Source of the DNA: JACOTK01 sp963743945
GTDB lineage: Bacteria; Actinomycetota; Acidimicrobiia; Acidimicrobiales; CADCSY01
DNA length: 64,000 bases
Assembly (NCBI GenBank): GCA_963743945.1
Contig: CAVURO010000010.1
Coordinates: 248,001 to 312,000, forward strand
Direction: 5' to 3'
Part shown: piece after piece, positions 8,627-15,937 of the stretch
How positions within the stretch are numbered: position 1 is the stretch's first letter
Layout: every line of letters starts with the position of its first letter
Notes under the pieces: model-generated
Database searches by the model: none
What the model saw: only the letters and a program-made list of their open reading frames with translations
Told to the model about the DNA's origin: nothing
Made by a program: the position numbers and the translations under genes

Positions 8627-9793
8627 TCAGTACGAGCGCGGAAGGCCGAGGACGTGTTCGGCGATGTAGTTCATGATCATCTCCTGGGAGATGGGCGCGA
8701 TGCGCATGACCCGAACCTCTCGCCAGTACCGCTCGACGTCGTACTCGCGTGCGTAGCCCATGCCGCCCAGCGTCTGCATCGCCTGATCGGCAGCCTGGAA
8801 CCCGGCGTCCGCGGCAAGGTACTTCGCGAGGTTGGCCTGCTCGCCGCAGCTCAGGTTGTTGTCGTAGCGCCAGGCTGCATCGCGCACGACGAGCTCGGCC
8901 GCGCGCAGGCGGGCGTAGGCCTCGGCAAGTGGAAAGGCGATGCCCTGGTTCTGCCCGATGGGTCGTCCGAACACCACCCGGTCCTTGGCGTAGGCAACCG
9001 CCCGATCCAGGGCCACGCGTCCGACCCCCAGCGCCTCCGCCGCGATGAGGATGCGTTCGGGGTTGAGCCCGTCGAGCAGGTAGCGAAAGCCCTCGCCCTC
9101 GTCACCCACTCGATCGGCGACGTCGACGACCAGGTCGTCGTAGCGCACCTCGCACGAGGCGACCGCATTGCGACCGGTCTTGGGGATCGCTCGAATGTCG
9201 ACCTCGGGCCGACGCAGATCGGCCAGCAGGAGCGTCATGCCCTCGGTACGACGAGCACATTGATCGAGGGGAGTCGTGCGAACCAGCAGCAGCACCTTCT
9301 CGGACTCGAGCGCCTTGGAGGTCCAGATCTTCCGACCTCGCACGACGTAGTGATCGCCCTCGCGGATCGCCCGGGTCGTGATCGCGGTCGTGTCGGTGCC
9401 CGCGTCAGGCTCGGTCACCCCGAATGCGACGTGCAGCTCACCGCTGGCGACCCTGGGCAGGTAGCGCTCGCACAGGTCGATCGAACCGTGCCTGACCACC
9501 GGGTTCATGCCGAACACCGAGAGGTGCAAGGCGGTGCAGCCGTTCATGCCGGCGCCCGACGCGGCCACCTCCTCGAGGACGATCGAAGCCTCGGTGATGC
9601 CTCGTCCACCCCCGCCGTAGCGTTCCGGAATGGCCACGCCGACCCAGCCGCCATCGGCCATCGCGGTGTAGAAGTCCCACGGGAACTCATGGCCCTCGTC
9701 ACAATGTCGCCAGTAGGCGTCGTCGAAGTCGGCACACACGCGGCGCACCGCGTCACGAATGAGCTCATGGTCGGGGTCGGGAGTGAAATCCAT
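8627..9793 (-). CDS. Acyl-CoA dehydrogenase family protein
   Basis: A 388-residue flavoenzyme that introduces an alpha-beta double bond into an acyl-CoA and passes electrons to ETF. Family landmarks are AFGVTEPDAGTDTTAITTRA (FAD and substrate loop), GRKIWTSKAL, and LGGMGYAREYDVERYWRE near the C-terminus. It ends in LGLPRSY, exactly like the divergent paralogue at 10.1 kb. I chose the ATG at 9793 because it gives MDF like the paralogue; a GTG at 9808 overlaps the SDR remnant's stop. The cluster context suggests a branched or terpenoid acyl-CoA substrate, which is an inference. Confidence 0.92.
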   Translation of the reverse strand: MDFTPDPDHELIRDAVRRVCADFDDAYWRHCDEGHEFPWDFYTAMADGGWVGVAIPERYGGGGRGITEASIVLEEVAASGAGMNGCTALHLSVFGMNPVVRHGSIDLCERYLPRVASGELHVAFGVTEPDAGTDTTAITTRAIREGDHYVVRGRKIWTSKALESEKVLLLVRTTPLDQCARRTEGMTLLLADLRRPEVDIRAIPKTGRNAVASCEVRYDDLVVDVADRVGDEGEGFRYLLDGLNPERILIAAEALGVGRVALDRAVAYAKDRVVFGRPIGQNQGIAFPLAEAYARLRAAELVVRDAAWRYDNNLSCGEQANLAKYLAADAGFQAADQAMQTLGGMGYAREYDVERYWREVRVMRIAPISQEMIMNYIAEHVLGLPRSY

Positions 9794-9804
9794 GGAGGAC
9801 CCCG

Positions 9805-10014
9805 TCACGCCATCGTCAGGCCGCCGCTGACGGACAAGGTCTGGCCCGTCGTGAAGGCCGCCCCGTCAGAGGCGAAGTAGGCCACTGCTGCGGCGATGTC
9901 GTCGGGTTGGCCCAATCGACGCATCGGCACCGCATGGCCGGTCGCCGCCGGCTCACGACAGATCGCCGAGCCGATACCACCCGCACCACCGGTTACGAAC
10001 GCGACTCGAGACAC
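9805..10014 (-). pseudogene. Internally deleted short-chain dehydrogenase/reductase remnant
   Basis: A 69-codon open frame joins the start of an SDR (RVAFVTGGAGGIGSAIC, the Rossmann TGxxxGxG motif) directly to its end (MRRLGQPDDIAAAVAYFAS ... GQTLSVSGG). The roughly 180 residues between, including the catalytic Tyr-x-x-x-Lys, are absent. The join keeps frame. It starts with GTG and its stop overlaps a possible GTG of the downstream dehydrogenase gene. A real SDR is about 245-260 residues, so this is best read as a deletion relic (or assembly collapse), not an enzyme. Confidence 0.75.
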
Positions 10015-10120
10015 GGGACCTCCTGCAGGCTGCCCATGACGACCAGGGCGGTCGTCATGGGCAGGTTAGCCTTCGCCGGGGCCCTGTTGAGGGGCCGGAC
10101 AGGGACGGAGATCTGGACGC

Positions 10121-11278
10121 ATGGACTTCAACGAGACTCCCGAGCAGGTGATGATCCGTGAGGCGGTCGCCCGGATCGCCGGCGACTTCGGCCACGACTA
10201 CTTCGTCACCAAGGCCCGCTCGGGTGAGAAGACCACCGAGCTGTGGGACGCCCTGGCAGCAGCGGGATTCGCCGGCGTCGGTGTGCCGAGCGAGTACGGC
10301 GGTGGAGGAATGGGGGTCACCGAACTGGCCATCGTGTGCGAGGAGCTTGCCGCCAAAGGTTGTCCGTTGCTGTTGCTGATCGTCTCGCCGGCGATCTGCG
10401 CAACCATCATCGCCCGCTTCGGCGACGACGCCCAACGGTCCAGGTGGCTCCCGGGCTTCGCCACGGGCGAGCTCAAGATGGCCTTCGCGATCACCGAGCC
10501 CGACGCCGGCTCCAACTCCCATCGCCTCTCGACCACCGCCCGTCGCGACGGCGACGTCTACAAGCTCCGGGGCACCAAGTACTACATCTCGGGCGTCGAC
10601 GAGTCCGACGCCATCCTGGTGGTCACCCGAACGTCGGTCGACGAGGAGACGGGCAAGGGCCGGCTCTCCCTGTTCGTGGTGCCCACGGATGCTGCGGGTC
10701 TCGATCGAACGGTCATCCCGGTGGAGATCACCGCGCCGGAGAAGCAGTTCACCCTCTTCTTCGACGACGTCGAGGTGCCGGCGGAGAACCTCATCGGCAC
10801 CCAGGACGACGGGCTGCGTCAGGTCTTCCACGGACTCAACCCCGAGCGCATCACGGGCGCGGCGATGGCGTGCGGCATCGGTCGTTACGCCTTGGACAAG
10901 GCAAGTGCCTATGCCAGGGAGCGTCGCGTCTGGGATGTGCCGATCGGCGCGCACCAGGGACTTGCCCACCCCCTGGCCAAGGCCAAGATCGACCTCGAAC
11001 TTGCCCGTCTCATGACCCAGCGCGGCGCGTGGGCCCACGATTGCGGCGATGCGATGGCTGCCGAGAGCGCCAACATGGCCAAGTACGCTGCCGCCGAAGC
11101 TGCCCTCGCCTGTCTCGACCAGGCGATCCAGACCCATGGCGGCAACGGGCTCGCCACCGAGTACGGCCTCGCCGACATGTGGGGGATCGCGAGGCTGCTG
11201 CGAACCGCGCCGGTCAGCCGGGAGATGATCCTGAACTTCGTGGGCCAACACTCACTTGGTCTCCCCCGCTCGTACTGA
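10121..11278 (+). CDS. Acyl-CoA dehydrogenase family protein (divergent paralogue)
   Basis: A 385-residue acyl-CoA dehydrogenase with PSEYGGGGMGVTELAIVCEE early on, AFAITEPDAGSNSH in the FAD loop, YYISGVDESDAILVV in the beta domain, and THGGNGLATEYGLADMW near the end. It terminates in SREMILNFVGQHSLGLPRSY, closely matching the gene at 8627-9793. The classic GTxEIQR segment is replaced by PVSREMILN. It is transcribed away from the SDR remnant and converges on atuA. Substrate is not known; AtuD-like citronellyl-CoA dehydrogenases are a reasonable comparison. Confidence 0.92.
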   Translation: MDFNETPEQVMIREAVARIAGDFGHDYFVTKARSGEKTTELWDALAAAGFAGVGVPSEYGGGGMGVTELAIVCEELAAKGCPLLLLIVSPAICATIIARFGDDAQRSRWLPGFATGELKMAFAITEPDAGSNSHRLSTTARRDGDVYKLRGTKYYISGVDESDAILVVTRTSVDEETGKGRLSLFVVPTDAAGLDRTVIPVEITAPEKQFTLFFDDVEVPAENLIGTQDDGLRQVFHGLNPERITGAAMACGIGRYALDKASAYARERRVWDVPIGAHQGLAHPLAKAKIDLELARLMTQRGAWAHDCGDAMAAESANMAKYAAAEAALACLDQAIQTHGGNGLATEYGLADMWGIARLLRTAPVSREMILNFVGQHSLGLPRSY

Positions 11279-11322
11279 CCCGCCACGCAGCGATGCTCCC
11301 GCTCCTGAGCTCCCGAGTGGGA

Positions 11323-13188
11323 TCACCCAACCACGACGGCGTCGACGAGCAGCGCCTCGGGGAGATCGACCACACGCGAACGAACGAACTCGCCGAGGCT
11401 CTTCGCCTGCGCATCGGGGCGAGTGGAGGAGCCAACCCCCTCACCCAGCAGGCCCACCACCACGAAGTTGAGCGAACGCAGCAGCGGAAAATCGTAACGC
11501 CGCACCTCGAGACCCTCGACCTCGGGCACCAGAGCCCTGAAGCGTCCGACGGTCAGGTAGGCCCGCAGCCACTGATGGCCGGCATCGCTGCGGGCCCACA
11601 GGCCGACGTTCGCGTTGCCGCCCTTGTCCCCCGACCGGGCTCCGATGACGGTGCCGAGTGGCAACCGCCGCGTCGGACCCTCGAGCGCGCCCGCCGCCGG
11701 TGACTCCCCCGCCGGTGCGTCCCCTCCTGGTGAGTCCCCTCCTGGTGAGTCCCCCGAGGAACGAGGCATCGCTGCCATGGCCGGCCGGCCGTCGGCCCCT
11801 GCGGGCGGGATCTCGACAACTCGGCCGTCGTGGTGCACGACCACCTGGTGGATCGCCTCGGCGGGGACCAGTGCCGGCCAGAAGACCCCGTAGCTCGACG
11901 CACTGGCCGGAGGTGAGGTGAGGTAGCAGCCCGGATAGCCGGCCAACAGTTGCTCGACCACCGCGTTGGAGAACGCCCGACCGACCTTGGTGGGGTCGGG
12001 ATCCTTCACGGTGATCTGCAGCCAGGCGCTTGCCTCCTCGTTGGTCGGTGCGTCGGCCCGAGCGGTGTTGCGGAGCCGCACGTCGGTCGCGGCAAAGCTC
12101 TCCCGTCCACCCAGATCACGAAAGAGGCTGTCGACGACCATCTCGGCTTTCGCCTCGATGTCCAGGCCGGTGAGCACGAAGGTCATCGTGTTTCGATGAC
12201 CACCCAGGTAGTTGATGCACACTTTGGTCGTCGGGGGGGCCGGCTCCCCCTTGGCACCGAAGACCCGTACCCGGTCCGGGCCGTCCTGCGCCAACTCGAC
12301 GGTGTCGAACCGGGCAACGACGTCCGGGTTGGGATACGCGGCGCCGGCGATCTCGTAGAGGATCTGCGCCGTGACCGTTCCCACCGACACGAGCCCACCG
12401 GTTCCCGGGTGCTTGGTGATGACACAGCTTCCGTCATCGGCGACCTCGGCGATGGGAAAGCCGAAGGGTCGTCGGTCGGTGACCTCGCCGAAGAAGGCGT
12501 AGTTGCCGCCCGTCGCCTGGGTGCCGCACTCGATGATGTGTCCGGCCACCACCGCCCCGGCGAGGCGATCCCAGTCGTCACGAGCCCACCCGTGATGCCA
12601 CGCGGCGGGACCGACCACGACCGACGCATCGGTCACCCGCGGACACACGACCACGTCGGCGCCGCCGGCCAACGCCTCGGCGATGCCCCAGCCGCCCAGG
12701 TAGGCGTTGGCCGTGACCGGCTCGACACCCGCGTCGGAAAGCGCCACGCCCGTATCGAGGTGCTCCAAACCACACCCCTGAGCCTGAAGGGAGTCGAGAT
12801 CACCGAGCAGATCGTCACCGGTGATCCACGCGATCGCGGGAGCCAGGCCCAATCGATCGGCCATCGCTCCCAACGCCGTGGCGAGACCCTCCGGGTTCAG
12901 GCCACCGGCGTTGGTCACCACCTTGACGCCCCGGTCGAGGCAGGCGCCGAGGGTCTCCTCCATCTGTGCCAGGAAGGTCCCGGCAAAGCCTGCCTCGGGG
13001 TCGCGCCGGCGTGCCTTCCACAGGATCATCATGGTCAGCTCGGCGAGATAGTCGCCGGTGAGCACATCGATCGGCCCGCTCTCGACCATCTCGCGTGCCG
13101 CAGAGAATCGATCGCCGAAGAAGCCTGAGCAGTTGGCGATCACCAGCGGCCGCTTGGCCCCCGGACGACTGGCCCCCGGACGACTCAC
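11323..13188 (-). CDS. AtuA-family protein (DUF1446 plus AtuA-like C-terminal domain)
   Basis: A 621-residue protein of the acyclic terpene utilization AtuA family; its biochemical function is unknown. The DUF1446 core spans about residues 10-470 (VIANCSGFFGDR, NAGGLNPEGL, ECGTQATGGNYAFFGE, INYLGGHRN). A Gly/Ser/Pro repeat linker follows (GDSPG units, near residues 478-497), then the small C-terminal domain (VIGARSGDKGGNANVGLWA). The GTG start at 13188 overlaps the enoyl-CoA hydratase stop. The first residues (SRPGASRPGAKRP) come from a duplicated 15-bp unit. The neighbours are the partners expected for an Atu-type pathway. Confidence 0.85.
   Translation of the reverse strand: MSRPGASRPGAKRPLVIANCSGFFGDRFSAAREMVESGPIDVLTGDYLAELTMMILWKARRRDPEAGFAGTFLAQMEETLGACLDRGVKVVTNAGGLNPEGLATALGAMADRLGLAPAIAWITGDDLLGDLDSLQAQGCGLEHLDTGVALSDAGVEPVTANAYLGGWGIAEALAGGADVVVCPRVTDASVVVGPAAWHHGWARDDWDRLAGAVVAGHIIECGTQATGGNYAFFGEVTDRRPFGFPIAEVADDGSCVITKHPGTGGLVSVGTVTAQILYEIAGAAYPNPDVVARFDTVELAQDGPDRVRVFGAKGEPAPPTTKVCINYLGGHRNTMTFVLTGLDIEAKAEMVVDSLFRDLGGRESFAATDVRLRNTARADAPTNEEASAWLQITVKDPDPTKVGRAFSNAVVEQLLAGYPGCYLTSPPASASSYGVFWPALVPAEAIHQVVVHHDGRVVEIPPAGADGRPAMAAMPRSSGDSPGGDSPGGDAPAGESPAAGALEGPTRRLPLGTVIGARSGDKGGNANVGLWARSDAGHQWLRAYLTVGRFRALVPEVEGLEVRRYDFPLLRSLNFVVVGLLGEGVGSSTRPDAQAKSLGEFVRSRVVDLPEALLVDAVVVG
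11699..11758. repeat. 15-bp tandem repeat in the AtuA inter-domain linker
   Basis: Four units beginning GGTGAGTCCCCTCCT (with 1-5 changes in the outer copies). On the coding strand each unit gives GDSPG, GDAPA or GESPA, so copy number changes would alter only linker length. Confidence 0.85.
13156..13185. repeat. 15-bp direct repeat at the atuA start
   Basis: GGCCCCCGGACGACT occurs twice back to back and encodes SRPGA SRPGA at the N-terminus of AtuA. A partial third copy (GGCCCCCG) follows at 13191-13198, inside the enoyl-CoA hydratase gene. Confidence 0.85.
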
Positions 13189-13952
13189 CTGGCCCCCGTC
13201 CAGCGTGGGGCCCGTCCCTCGCTGAACGCCCGTGGCCCCTCCCGGGCGTCGTCGCTCAGGTACGCAGGCTCGAACAGCTCCTCGCCGCGGTCGATGGCCG
13301 CCTGCCAGCCGGCCTCGGCGGCGGCATAGACCATGGCCTTGCCGGCGCGAACCGAAAGGGGCGCGTTGGCGGCGATCGTCGCCGCCAACGCCTGCGTCGC
13401 GGCACGGAGCTCGTCCCCGGGGACGACCTTGTTGACCAGCCCGATGCCGTACGCCCGCTGTGCGTCGATGGGCTCGGCGGTGAGCAGCAGCTCCATCGCC
13501 ACCCGCGGCGGAATGAGCCAGGGAAGCGGGCCGGCCCAGGGGGCCCCTCGACCCCAACGGGCCTCGGTGATCGCAAAACGGGCATGATCGGCCGCGACGC
13601 ACAGGTCGCACATCTGCGCCAGCAGGAATCCTCCGGCGTAGGCCACGCCGTTCACCGCCGCGATCACCGGCTTGTCCACCTGCAGCGTGCGGCCGAGATA
13701 GGGGATGAAGTCGGGCGGGGGCACCTGCAGGCCCGACTCCGCCATCTCCTTCAGATCACCACCGGCCGAGAAGGCTCGGTCGCCGGCGCCGGTCAGAACC
13801 AGGACGCCTGCAGAGGAATCGGCCCCGAATCGGGTGAACCCCTCGAGGAGACCCTCGCGGACCGCTCGGTTGAGGGCGTTGCGGGCCTCGGGACGGTTGA
13901 TGGTCAGCCATGCGACCCCGTCCAGGACCTCGTAGAGGACGGGCTCGCTCAT
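13185..13952 (-). CDS. Enoyl-CoA hydratase/isomerase family protein
   Basis: A 255-residue crotonase-fold enzyme. The oxyanion-hole segments are visible as FSAGGDLKEMAE (near residue 60) and VNGVAYAGGFLLAQMCDL (near residue 100), followed by ARFAITEARWGRGAP. Ala-Gly-Gly in the second segment is common in hydratases. The usual catalytic glutamate positions are not both obvious, so hydratase versus isomerase is open. It overlaps the BCCP-bearing frame upstream (13949-13952) and atuA downstream (13185-13188). In the Atu pathway the matching enzyme is AtuE, hydrating isohexenylglutaconyl-CoA. Confidence 0.88.
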   Translation of the reverse strand: MSEPVLYEVLDGVAWLTINRPEARNALNRAVREGLLEGFTRFGADSSAGVLVLTGAGDRAFSAGGDLKEMAESGLQVPPPDFIPYLGRTLQVDKPVIAAVNGVAYAGGFLLAQMCDLCVAADHARFAITEARWGRGAPWAGPLPWLIPPRVAMELLLTAEPIDAQRAYGIGLVNKVVPGDELRAATQALAATIAANAPLSVRAGKAMVYAAAEAGWQAAIDRGEELFEPAYLSDDAREGPRAFSEGRAPRWTGAR

Positions 13953-14665
13953 GGCTCGAGCACCACCAGCACCGCCCCGGCGTCGACCGCTGCGCCCACC
14001 GAGACCGCCACCTCCCCGACCCTTCCGGCGACGGGCGCGACGATCTCGTGTTGCATCTTCATCGCCTCGATCACCGCCATCACCTCGCCTTCGTTCACCA
14101 ACTGTCCCACCGAGGCCGCAACGATCACGACCATGCCCGGCATGGGAGCCACCAACGATCCTGCCGGCACATCGGCGGCGGGACGTGGGAAGCGGTCGAG
14201 AACGCGGAGCAGGCTGTGCCCGAGTGGGCTGTCGACGTCGACGGTGAGGCCATCGGGGGCGGCGTCAACCTGATAGGTCCTCCGGACACCCTCGGCGACG
14301 AGCTCGACGCGGTCCGAACGCGCGGACACCACGGTTAGATCGAGTGTCCTGCCGTTGAGCTCGACGCAGGCGTTGCCTCCCATGCAGTAGCCGACGTCGT
14401 GGCGTCCGGAAGCCCCTTCGAACGAGGCCTGCTGGAGTTGCGAGCGATTGTTCCGCCACCCCGACGGCAGCGCCGAACCGGTCGTCGCGCTCGCACGTCG
14501 TTCCGCCTGGCCGGCGAGTGCTGCCGCAACGGCATGAAGCCCCTCGGCGAGCGCATCGGCACGAGGCAGTCGCAGCCCGTCGCGGTCGTGGCGCTCCAGG
14601 AAGTCGGTGTCCGTCGCGTCCGGAAAGGAACGCCTCGTGGCGCAGGACACGCACCAGCAGGTCAC
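13949..14665 (-). CDS. Acyl-CoA carboxylase alpha subunit, C-terminal part with biotin carrier domain (after frameshift)
   Basis: This frame continues the biotin carboxylase described next, from ATDTDFLERH onward. It ends in a biotin carrier domain with the biotinylation motif VIEAMKMQHEIVAP about 35 residues before the stop. The middle part (YQVDAAPDGLTVDVDSP) is the BT-type linker found in methylcrotonyl- and geranyl-CoA carboxylase alpha chains. The reading frame changes near 14618-14626, where one extra base separates HEAFLS from DATDTDF. Repairing this gives one protein of about 660 residues, the usual length. It overlaps the hydratase start by four bases. Confidence 0.8.
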   Translation of the reverse strand: MTCWCVSCATRRSFPDATDTDFLERHDRDGLRLPRADALAEGLHAVAAALAGQAERRASATTGSALPSGWRNNRSQLQQASFEGASGRHDVGYCMGGNACVELNGRTLDLTVVSARSDRVELVAEGVRRTYQVDAAPDGLTVDVDSPLGHSLLRVLDRFPRPAADVPAGSLVAPMPGMVVIVAASVGQLVNEGEVMAVIEAMKMQHEIVAPVAGRVGEVAVSVGAAVDAGAVLVVLEP

Positions 14666-15929
14666 GATTGGTCACCACGCCGTGGAGCCGCGCCCGGGAC
14701 AACACGTCGGCCAAACGAGATGCCGCCTCGGTCCGCGTCGGAGCCCAGGCGATGACCTTCGCCAACATCGGGTCGTAGTGCACGCTGATCACGCCGCCGT
14801 CGTGCGCGACACCGCTCTCCACCCGAACACCCTCGCCGGCATCGATCTCGAAGCGTCGCAACGTACCCGCGACGGGAAGGAAGTTTCGTTCCGGGTCCTC
14901 GGCGTACAGACGGGCCTCGATCGCATGGCCGGACAGGCCGGCCGAGGCAACCTCGTCCGGCAAGGGGTGGCCCTGCGCGACCAGCAACTGGAGGCGAACC
15001 AGATCCAGACCGGTCACCGCCTCGGTCACCGGATGCTCGACCTGCAGGCGTGTGTTCATCTCCAGGAAGAAGAACGCACCGTCGGGCGCGAGCAGGAACT
15101 CCACGGTTCCGGCCCCCACGTAGCCGATCGCGCGTGCGGCCTCGACCGCCGCCGCGCCCATCCGCTCCCGCAGCTCGGCGTTCACCGCCGGTGACGGAGC
15201 CTCCTCCACGATCTTCTGATGGCGTCGCTGGATCGAGCACTCCCGTTCGAACAGGTGGACCACCCGACCCTGTTGGTCACCGAAGACCTGAAGCTCCACA
15301 TGGCGAGGCGCGTCGAGGCATCGTTCGAGGAACACGGCTCCGTTGCCGAAAGCCGCGACGGCCTCACGGCGAGCACTCTCCACCGCTGCCGACAGCTCGG
15401 GCATCGAGCGAACGCAGCGCATCCCCTTGCCCCCGCCCCCGAAGCTCGCCTTCACCAGCACCGGCAGCCCGACTCGCTCCGCTGCTGCCTCGAGCTCGGG
15501 ACCCTCGAGCATCGTGACATCCTCCGATGGCAGGATCGCGACCCCGGCAGCGGCCATGAGCTCCTTGGCCGTCAACTTGGAACCCATCAACTCGATCACC
15601 CGCGGCGACGGACCCACGAACACCAGCCCTGCATCGATGCAGGCCTGCGCGAACTCGGCGTTCTCCGACAGGAATCCGTAGCCGGGGTGCACCGCGTCCG
15701 CACCGGTGCGCAATGCGGCCGCGACGAGGGCATCGATGCGCAGGTAGGAATCAGCCGAACTCGAGCCGCCCAGGGCAACCGCCTCATCGGCCTCCAGCAC
15801 GAAGGGGGCGTCCGCGTCGGGGTCGGAATGGACCGCCACCGTGGCGATGCCCATGGCCCGACACGTTCGCATGACCCGACGGGCGATCTCGCCCCGGTTC
15901 GCGATCAGCAGTTTGGTGATGTGTCCCAT
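14265..15929 (-). CDS. Acyl-CoA carboxylase alpha subunit, biotin carboxylase part (before frameshift)
   Basis: ATP-grasp biotin carboxylase that carboxylates the enzyme-bound biotin. It starts at ATG 15929 with KLLIANRGEIARRVMRTCR. It has the glycine-rich loop ASFGGGGKGMR, the ERDC-like FERECSIQRRHQK, and the catalytic FLEMNTRLQVEHPVTE. Homology is continuous to LVRVLRHEAFLS, then the frame runs on in meaningless sequence to a stop at 14265. The biotin carrier half is in another frame. Either a sequencing indel or a true inactivating mutation is possible. Context (atuA, hydratase, CT subunit) fits geranyl- or methylcrotonyl-type CoA carboxylase. Confidence 0.85.
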   Translation of the reverse strand: MGHITKLLIANRGEIARRVMRTCRAMGIATVAVHSDPDADAPFVLEADEAVALGGSSSADSYLRIDALVAAALRTGADAVHPGYGFLSENAEFAQACIDAGLVFVGPSPRVIELMGSKLTAKELMAAAGVAILPSEDVTMLEGPELEAAAERVGLPVLVKASFGGGGKGMRCVRSMPELSAAVESARREAVAAFGNGAVFLERCLDAPRHVELQVFGDQQGRVVHLFERECSIQRRHQKIVEEAPSPAVNAELRERMGAAAVEAARAIGYVGAGTVEFLLAPDGAFFFLEMNTRLQVEHPVTEAVTGLDLVRLQLLVAQGHPLPDEVASAGLSGHAIEARLYAEDPERNFLPVAGTLRRFEIDAGEGVRVESGVAHDGGVISVHYDPMLAKVIAWAPTRTEAASRLADVLSRARLHGVVTNRDLLVRVLRHEAFLSGRDGHRLPGAPRPRRAATASCRCARRGASCRCGSTRRPGGTTCERDDRFGAAVGVAEQSLATPAGLVRRGFRTPRRRLLHGRQRLRRAQRQDTRSNRGVRAFGPRRARRRGCPEDLSG

Positions 15930-15937
15930 GGGCCTCG

